A stretch of DNA of 38,926 bases, taken from the NCBI GenBank assembly GCA_009911505.1, contig QXXL01000039.1:1-38926 (forward strand). The letters are read 5' to 3'. Position 1 is the stretch's first letter. Each line of letters begins with the position of its first letter. Positions 33,704 through 38,926 of the stretch are shown piece by piece. The stretch comes from Lachnospiraceae bacterium. Its GTDB lineage: Bacteria; Bacillota; Clostridia; Lachnospirales; Lachnospiraceae. The translations under genes and the position numbers were made by a program. The notes beneath the pieces were generated by a model that had not been told where the DNA came from, ran no database searches, and worked only from the letters and a program-made list of their open reading frames with translations.

Positions 33704-34697
33704 TTGCGGCTCCTCCCTCTAATTGCTCTTTCTGGTTCAGCCAGCACTGGGTATGATGGATTTCCCCAAAATTCGTAACCGGCGGCATTTCCCTTAAACA
33801 GATCTTCATACACGCGTCGCACCGGGGTGCAAACGGGCAGCCCGCAGGTGGATTTAACAAATCCACAGGCGTCCCTTCAATCGGCACCAGGCGCTCATGC
33901 CCCTTACTGTCTAACCTTGGGATTGAACGGATTAGCCCTTTCGTATACTGGTGCTTTGGATGGTAGAAAATATCCTCTGTGGTACCATATTCAATAATCC
34001 GCCCCGCATACATGACAGCAATTCGCTCGCACATGCTTGCCACCACGCCAAGGTCATGCGTAATCATAATAATCGCCATGCCAAGCCGTTCCTTAAGCTC
34101 CATCATCAGATCCAGAATCTGCGCCTGGATAGTCACATCGAGCGCCGTCGTCGGCTCGTCCGCAATCAGAAGCTTCGGCTCACAGGCAAGCGCAATTGCA
34201 ATCATCACCCTCTGGCGCATCCCGCCGGACAATTCATGCGGATACTGCTTTAAGCGCTTCTCCGGCTCATTGATCCCGACTAGCTCCAAAAGCTCCTTCG
34301 CACGTTCCTTTGCCTCCGCCTTATTTTTATCCGTATGGAGCAAAATGGCTTCCATAATCTGATTCCCTACCGTATAAACGGGGTTTAAACTCGTCATAGG
34401 ATCCTGGAAAATAATTGATACCTCATTCCCCCGGATCGCGCGCATTTCTTTTTCGGACATTTGCTCAATCTGATGCCCGTTAAAGAAGAGGCTCCCTCCG
34501 GTCAGCCTGCCCGGGTGCGCCGTAAGGCCCATCAGGCTGTAGGCCGTAACGGACTTACCCGAACCGCTCTCTCCTACAATCCCTAAAACCTCTCCTTTTT
34601 TCAATTGGATCGATACATCGTTTAACGCTTTTACTTCTCCCGCCGGAGTGAAAAAAGAAAGCCGTTCGTTTTTTATATCAACCAGATATTCTGACAT
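33696..34697 (-). CDS. oppD: Oligopeptide ABC transporter ATPase
   Basis: This 333-residue partner ATPase of OppF has Walker [17 protein letters not shown], signature [15 protein letters not shown], Walker [21 protein letters not shown], the H-loop [10 protein letters not shown], and the C-terminal oligopeptide-type motif [15 protein letters not shown]. The ATG follows AAAGGAGGCAGTTTTAAC. It begins 16 bases after oppC and overlaps oppF. Length and ending are normal, which makes the abnormal oppF tail stand out. Confidence 0.95.
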   Translation of the reverse strand: MSEYLVDIKNERLSFFTPAGEVKALNDVSIQLKKGEVLGIVGESGSGKSVTAYSLMGLTAHPGRLTGGSLFFNGHQIEQMSEKEMRAIRGNEVSIIFQDPMTSLNPVYTVGNQIMEAILLHTDKNKAEAKERAKELLELVGINEPEKRLKQYPHELSGGMRQRVMIAIALACEPKLLIADEPTTALDVTIQAQILDLMMELKERLGMAIIMITHDLGVVASMCERIAVMYAGRIIEYGTTEDIFYHPKHQYTKGLIRSIPRLDSKGHERLVPIEGTPVDLLNPPAGCPFAPRCDACMKICLREMPPVTNFGEIHHTQCWLNQKEQLEGGAANE

Positions 34698-34713
34698 GTT
34701 AAAACTGCCTCCT

Positions 34714-35763
34714 TTAATGTTTTAATTTGGGGTCAAACGCATCCCGCAGCCCGTCGCCAAGCAGGTTGAAGCTTAAAATAATCAAGCTGATCAGCACAGC
34801 AGGGATAAACAGCAGGTACGGGTATGTATTTAACCCGTTTAACGCGTCATTTGCCAAGCTTCCAAGGGACGGCAACGGAACCGCAACGCCCATGCCAAGG
34901 AAACTTAAAAAGCTTTCCGTAAAAATAGAGGAAGGAATCTGCAGTGTCGTAGTAACGATCAGCGTACCAATACAGTTCGTCAGCAGATGCTTGCGGATAA
35001 TCTTACCGCTGCTAACGCCAAGCGCCCTGGCTGCCGTCACGTATTCGCCCTCTTTTAACGTCAGAATCTGGCTTCGCACCATACGCGCCATGCCTACCCA
35101 GTAAAGCAGTGCAAATACGATAAAGATACTGATCAGATTGTCGCCTACTATGCCAACCCATCCAAACCCCGGCACATCCTTTAAATGCGCCAAAGGCTCT
35201 TTTAATGCAAATTTTAAAAGTACAATCAAAAGGATATCTGGTATAGTGTATATAATATCCACCAGACGCATCATAGCCAGATCAACCCACCCGCCGAAAA
35301 AAGCGGCCACAGAGCCATAAAGCGATCCGATTACCAGAATAATACAAGTAGCAATCAAGCCTACCAGCAAAGAAATACGGCTCCCCATCATGACACGTAT
35401 CGCATAATCACGCCCCATCCGGTCTGTACCGAAAATATGTGGGAATACCTTTTCCCCCGCTTCGATCCTAGCCTGCTCCTCCGCCGAATACTCCATCGGG
35501 GCCAGATGGTTTGCCCCTTTCATCTGCTCCTTATAAGAGTATGGATAAAATGCCGGGACAATAAACGAAAAAATCATCACAAGCACAATTACTACTAAAC
35601 TTACCATAGCGACTTTATTCTTCACCAGGCGTCGGAAGCCGTCCTTCCAAAAGCCAACGCTCTCTCGCATTATGACCTGGCTTTGCTTTTCCTCATCAGT
35701 AGCCGGAAGAAAGTCCTCCGGATTTAACTTCATCTGAAAACTCAATGGATTTGGTTTCATCAT
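34714..35763 (-). CDS. oppC: Oligopeptide ABC transporter permease C
   Basis: This 349-residue inner-membrane permease has a cytoplasmic N-terminal stretch (about 1-50), a first membrane helix at about 52-73, an outer segment with GTDRMGRDYAIRVMMGSR, and a core of five further helices. The EAA-type loop that docks on the ATPases is seen around YVTAARALGVSSGKIIRKHLLTN. Two ATG codons are adjacent; the first is seven bases after AAGGAG. It ends in LLGDGLRDAFDPKLKH, the usual OppC/DppC ending. It forms the channel together with OppB, encoded 11 bases upstream. Confidence 0.94.
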   Translation of the reverse strand: MMKPNPLSFQMKLNPEDFLPATDEEKQSQVIMRESVGFWKDGFRRLVKNKVAMVSLVVIVLVMIFSFIVPAFYPYSYKEQMKGANHLAPMEYSAEEQARIEAGEKVFPHIFGTDRMGRDYAIRVMMGSRISLLVGLIATCIILVIGSLYGSVAAFFGGWVDLAMMRLVDIIYTIPDILLIVLLKFALKEPLAHLKDVPGFGWVGIVGDNLISIFIVFALLYWVGMARMVRSQILTLKEGEYVTAARALGVSSGKIIRKHLLTNCIGTLIVTTTLQIPSSIFTESFLSFLGMGVAVPLPSLGSLANDALNGLNTYPYLLFIPAVLISLIILSFNLLGDGLRDAFDPKLKH

Positions 35764-35774
35764 CTGCTTACTCC

Positions 35775-36692
35775 TTATTTCAATTTGATACGCGGGTCTA
35801 CCAGCTTATATACAATGTCCACAACTACATTCATAATGATAATGAGCGTTGCCAGAAAAATGGTAGTCCCCATAATCAGCGTATAGTCACGCCCGCTGAT
35901 TGCCCCGATAAACTCTCCTCCAAGCCCCGGGATAACGAAGATCTTCTCCACAACAAAGCTGCCCGTCACCGTATAGGCAAGCATCGGCCCGACATAGGTA
36001 ACGACTGGAAGTATAGCATTCCTTAAGGCATGCTTAAACAGAATCCAAAACCCCGCCACGCCCTTTGCCTTTGCCGTGCGCATATAATCCTGCCCAAGCA
36101 CATCCAGCATGGACGAGCGCATCAGGCGCATAATATATGCCATTGGATAAAACGACAGCGCCGCAACCGGCATAATATAGTGCTTCCAGGTGGTAATCCC
36201 CATTGTAGGCAAAAGCCTTAGATTCACTCCGAAGAAATACATCAGAAGCGTGCAGATTACAAAGCTGGGGACTGCTATCCCACAGGTGGAAACGACGCTA
36301 ATCAGGCTGTCCAAAAACTTGCCCCGGTTTAACGCCGCAATACAGCCAAGCGGGATTCCAAAGCACAGTGCAACCAATACGGAAATCCCCCCAAGCCTGG
36401 CAGAAACCGGGAACTTTGACGAAATAATGCCCGCCACGGTACGTCCCCTCTGTTTTAAGCTGTCGCCAAAATCGCCGTGTGCAGCGTCCGACATATACGT
36501 TAAATATCTTTGCCCTAAGGGCTTGTCCAATCCGTATTTTGCCTCAAGCGCCGCCGTCGCCTGGGGGCTTATGGCTTTCTCAGAAAGGAACGGCCCGCCG
36601 GGAACCATGTTCATTAGGAAAAATGTCAGGGTAGCAACTGCCCAAATCGTCACTACCGCAAGTACCAGTCGTTTTGCTACATATTTTAACAT
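35775..36692 (-). CDS. oppB: Oligopeptide ABC transporter permease B
   Basis: This 305-residue permease is the first gene of the operon. It has six predicted membrane helices, the first at about 8-28 (VLAVVTIWAVATLTFFLMNMVPGG), the family block YGLDKPLGQRYLTYMSDAAHGDFGDSLKQRGR, and the EAA loop YMRTAKAKGVAGFWILFKHALRNA. It ends in the typical DIVYKLVDPRIKLK. AGGAGGCATTCAC precedes the ATG. It sits about 70 bases downstream of a near-ideal promoter. Confidence 0.95.
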   Translation of the reverse strand: MLKYVAKRLVLAVVTIWAVATLTFFLMNMVPGGPFLSEKAISPQATAALEAKYGLDKPLGQRYLTYMSDAAHGDFGDSLKQRGRTVAGIISSKFPVSARLGGISVLVALCFGIPLGCIAALNRGKFLDSLISVVSTCGIAVPSFVICTLLMYFFGVNLRLLPTMGITTWKHYIMPVAALSFYPMAYIMRLMRSSMLDVLGQDYMRTAKAKGVAGFWILFKHALRNAILPVVTYVGPMLAYTVTGSFVVEKIFVIPGLGGEFIGAISGRDYTLIMGTTIFLATLIIIMNVVVDIVYKLVDPRIKLK

Positions 36693-36767
36693 GTGAATGC
36701 CTCCTAAAAAAAGGACTATAGTGTCTTGTGTATTCAGCCAACCCTATCGTCCTTGTAAATCTTTATA

Positions 36768-36797
36768 ATTATACAAAAAAAGAAGTTATTTTGTCAA
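36768..36797 (-). promoter_or_regulatory. Promoter of the oppBCDFA operon
   Basis: On the minus strand there is a perfect -35 TTGACA (36792-36797), an 18-base spacer and a perfect -10 TATAAT (36768-36773). The start is expected near 36761. Confidence 0.85.
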
Positions 36798-36843
36798 TAT
36801 TTTTGTGCATTTTCTAAAATTAGCTTATAGAAACACTAAATGG

Positions 36844-36893
36844 AAAAGCTGGAATATTTAATCCAGCCAATAGCGCCTGGCGGTTTTTGCCAG
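36844..36893 (-). terminator. Terminator hairpins of the amylosucrase-like gene
   Basis: Two hairpins directly follow the stop codon on the minus strand: CTGGC/GCCAG (36877-36893), then GCTGGA/TCCAGC (36848-36867) followed by four T (36844-36847). Confidence 0.6.
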
Positions 36894-38792
36894 CTATGCC
36901 TTTTTCAAATAATAAAACCCATACCCAGGCACCTTCATCCCATTTGCCTGCACGTTACTGCCGGACACCAAATCCAGATACACTCCATCCTCCACCTCAA
37001 TCCATGCCGTCTTTTCCGTCTCACTGAAATTAAACAACGCAACCATTTTCTCCCCACCAAAGCTGCGTTCCACACAAAGCACCGATGCATCCCACGTTTC
37101 CACTGTCCGCACCGACGCGCTAGACACGAACACTTTTTGGCGCCTGCGGATTTCTTCTAACTGCCCCAGCCTTTCAAACAGCTTCCCTTGTACACTGCTT
37201 CTGTCCGAAATGTTTGCCGCCAAATCCCAGTCAAACCTTCCACGGTGAAGGAACCTTGAATCCCCCGCCTTGTCCTTATCCTCCTTATATCCATAATCAT
37301 TTACCTGCCCGATTTCATCCCCGCTGTAAAGCACCGGGATACCTGACTGTACAAACATATAAGCATGAAGCATCACATCCAGCTGCACTGCCCGTTCCAT
37401 CGCCGTGCTATCCTGCTCAAAGCCCGCCTTTTCAATCCCGCACATAGAAGCTGTTGTCCCGCAAAACCTGGCATCCCCGGTTACTGGATCATAATTGTAA
37501 AGCTCCCCACGGCTATTGCTCTCCCCTGCATACCCCTGAAAATAATCATTTAAGTATTTTTTATGGGCGCGCTCTTCCATTCCTTTTTGTGCAAGCGCCC
37601 CATAATCCAGCCCCCAGCCAATATCATCATGGCAGCGCAGGTAATTTAAAAATAAATATTCCCCTGGCAGCCCAAATACCGTATCAAGCTGTTTTTTTAA
37701 GAGGCTTACATCCCTCGTGGCAACTGTATGCCAGGTCGTTGCCATTGTCGTCACATTATAAAGCATATGGCACTCGGGTTTTTGTGGGGTTCCAAAATAC
37801 GGCGTTACTTTTTCTGGTTCCATAACAACCTCCCCAAGCAGCAAAATACCCGGGCAGACAATTTCACTGATTAACCGCATCAGGCGTACAATGGTATGTA
37901 CCTGTGGCAGGTTCCTGCACTGTGTATTTAACTCTTTCCAAATATAAGGGACAGCGTCAATCCGCATAACATCAATCCCACGGTTTGCCAGATATAAAAA
38001 ATTGTACATCATTTCATTAAACACCCTCGGATTTTTATAATTTAAATCCCACTGGTACGGGTAAAATGATGTCATGACAAAATGCTTCTGTTCAGGCAGC
38101 CATGTAAAATTGCCCGGCGCAGTTGTCGGAAACACCTGTGGCACGGTATTTTCATATAAGGACGGGATATAGGAATTTTCAAAGAAGAAATAACGGCTCA
38201 TATATTCCCCATCCCCTTCGCGTGCCTTTATAGCCCACTCGTGATCCTCTGAAGTATGGTTCATAACAAAATCCATACAGACATTGACGCCCTTTTCATG
38301 GCAGGCTGCCGTAAAGCTTTCCAAATCTTCCATTGTGCCAAGGCCCTTTTGTACCTTTCTGAAATCAGATACTGCATACCCGCCGTCAGACCTGCCTTTG
38401 GGTGTTTCTAAAAACGGCATTAAATGAATGTAATTGACCTTGCACTGCTCAATGTAGGACAACTTTTCTTTTACGCCATTAATAGTACCGGCAAAATTAT
38501 CAATATAAAACATCATGCCCAGCATATCGTTTTGCTTATACCAATCCGGATCTGCTTCACGCTTCCGGTCCAGCGCCTTTAACGCGCTGCCCCGCTCTTC
38601 ATAAAACTGGGCCAGCCTGCCGCACAGCTCAGCAAACATAGAGCCATTATCATATAATTCCATATAAAGCCAGCGCAGCTCATCGTGATGTTTTTCAAAA
38701 CGCCCCTTGAATTCCATGGTATCCTCCGCCGCGGGCGAACGGAGCAGGGCCCCTTTTATTATATCCTTTTTCTTTTTTTTCTTTTTACCCAT
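36894..38792 (-). CDS. Amylosucrase-like GH13 enzyme
   Basis: This 632-residue cytoplasmic alpha-amylase-family enzyme follows a lysine-rich start (MGKKKKKKK). Similarity to amylosucrases (GH13 subfamily 4) is clear: DNFAGTINGVKEKLSYI, YIHLMPFLETPKGRSDGGYAVSD, MDFVMNHTSEDHEWA, and the catalytic trio D279 (nucleophile, in VMRIDAVPYIW), E321 (acid/base, in LLGEVVM) and D389 (in RCHDDIGW). The C-terminal beta domain (about 540-632) is complete. Such enzymes act on sucrose, making glucan or releasing glucose and fructose; members in gut Firmicutes may be hydrolases or phosphorylases instead, so the product is open. AGGAGG lies eight bases before the ATG. No sugar transporter gene is adjacent in the window. 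Confidence 0.87.
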   Translation of the reverse strand: MGKKKKKKKDIIKGALLRSPAAEDTMEFKGRFEKHHDELRWLYMELYDNGSMFAELCGRLAQFYEERGSALKALDRKREADPDWYKQNDMLGMMFYIDNFAGTINGVKEKLSYIEQCKVNYIHLMPFLETPKGRSDGGYAVSDFRKVQKGLGTMEDLESFTAACHEKGVNVCMDFVMNHTSEDHEWAIKAREGDGEYMSRYFFFENSYIPSLYENTVPQVFPTTAPGNFTWLPEQKHFVMTSFYPYQWDLNYKNPRVFNEMMYNFLYLANRGIDVMRIDAVPYIWKELNTQCRNLPQVHTIVRLMRLISEIVCPGILLLGEVVMEPEKVTPYFGTPQKPECHMLYNVTTMATTWHTVATRDVSLLKKQLDTVFGLPGEYLFLNYLRCHDDIGWGLDYGALAQKGMEERAHKKYLNDYFQGYAGESNSRGELYNYDPVTGDARFCGTTASMCGIEKAGFEQDSTAMERAVQLDVMLHAYMFVQSGIPVLYSGDEIGQVNDYGYKEDKDKAGDSRFLHRGRFDWDLAANISDRSSVQGKLFERLGQLEEIRRRQKVFVSSASVRTVETWDASVLCVERSFGGEKMVALFNFSETEKTAWIEVEDGVYLDLVSGSNVQANGMKVPGYGFYYLKKA

Positions 38793-38828
38793 ATACTAAA
38801 CCTCCTGATATGCTTTTTTCATCTGCGT

Positions 38829-38852
38829 GGCCCCCTTTGCCACCATCCCCTA
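38829..38852. repeat. Short repeat copy matching 9459-9480
   Basis: GGCCCCCTTTGCCACCATCCCCTA differs from 9459-9480 by one inserted C and two substitutions near the end. It lies about 35 bases upstream of the amylosucrase-like start, so it would be in that mRNA's leader or promoter region. The rest of 38853-38926 has no gene that I can see. Confidence 0.5.
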
Positions 38853-38926
38853 GTACTCCATCCGGATAGGAATTGAAGTTTGGAGACACCTGCTTTGTGC
38901 CAGTGCTAGGCAAAATTTCGACGGCG

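Overview
The window looks like chromosomal DNA of an anaerobic Firmicute, most probably a Lachnospiraceae-type gut Clostridia. The evidence is a DUF5717/DUF5716 gene pair, pyruvate:ferredoxin oxidoreductase next to an FeFe-hydrogenase-type protein, the PrpC-PrkC-RsgA-Rpe-ThiN order, an Lsa-like ABC-F gene, AGGAGG ribosome binding sites and consensus sigma-A promoters. All assignments were made by reading the sequence, with no database search. Nearly every gene is on the minus strand; the one clear exception is the aminotransferase at 8164-9252.

Layout. 1-264: tandem promoters and leader of an rRNA operon that must run leftward out of the window. 265-573: two serine tRNAs (GGA and UGA) with their own promoter. 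690-830: a small non-coding element made of nested hairpins. 857-8058: a tight five-gene operon with a GTG-started giant solenoid protein (DUF5717 type), an Hsp70/actin-fold-like protein (DUF5716 type), a TPR protein, a coiled-coil membrane protein and a C_GCAxxG_C_C protein. 8164-9252: a CobD/HisC-like aminotransferase, divergently transcribed. 9253-9477: a long GC-rich inverted repeat between convergent genes. 9478-15205: an overlapping signalling/housekeeping operon, prpC-prkC-rsgA-rpe-thiN-phosphopantetheinyl transferase. 15400-20287: pyruvate:ferredoxin oxidoreductase and an FeFe-hydrogenase-like protein. 20376-22147: an Lsa-like ABC-F gene with a long attenuator-type leader that encodes a three-codon peptide. 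22174-26343: a large secreted transglutaminase-like/LRR/CxxC-repeat protein. 26475-30631: an FtsX-like permease, RtcB and Rho. 30849-36692: a complete oligopeptide transporter operon, oppB-C-D-F-A, with a probable one-base frameshift at the end of oppF. 36894-38792: an amylosucrase-like GH13 enzyme. 38793-38926: its leader, carrying a second copy of a short repeat also found at 9459-9480.

How the parts fit. The PrpC/PrkC pair is a membrane Ser/Thr phosphorylation switch co-transcribed with ribosome maturation (RsgA), pentose phosphate (Rpe), thiamine (ThiN) and carrier-protein activation genes. PFOR oxidises pyruvate with TPP and ferredoxin; the adjacent hydrogenase-like protein could dispose of, or sense, the reduced ferredoxin. 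Opp imports peptides. The least understood unit is the 857-8058 operon. The protein shapes suggest a cytoplasmic Hsp70/actin-like module combined with helical-repeat scaffolds and a membrane-anchored coiled coil; this is my main candidate for an undescribed system.
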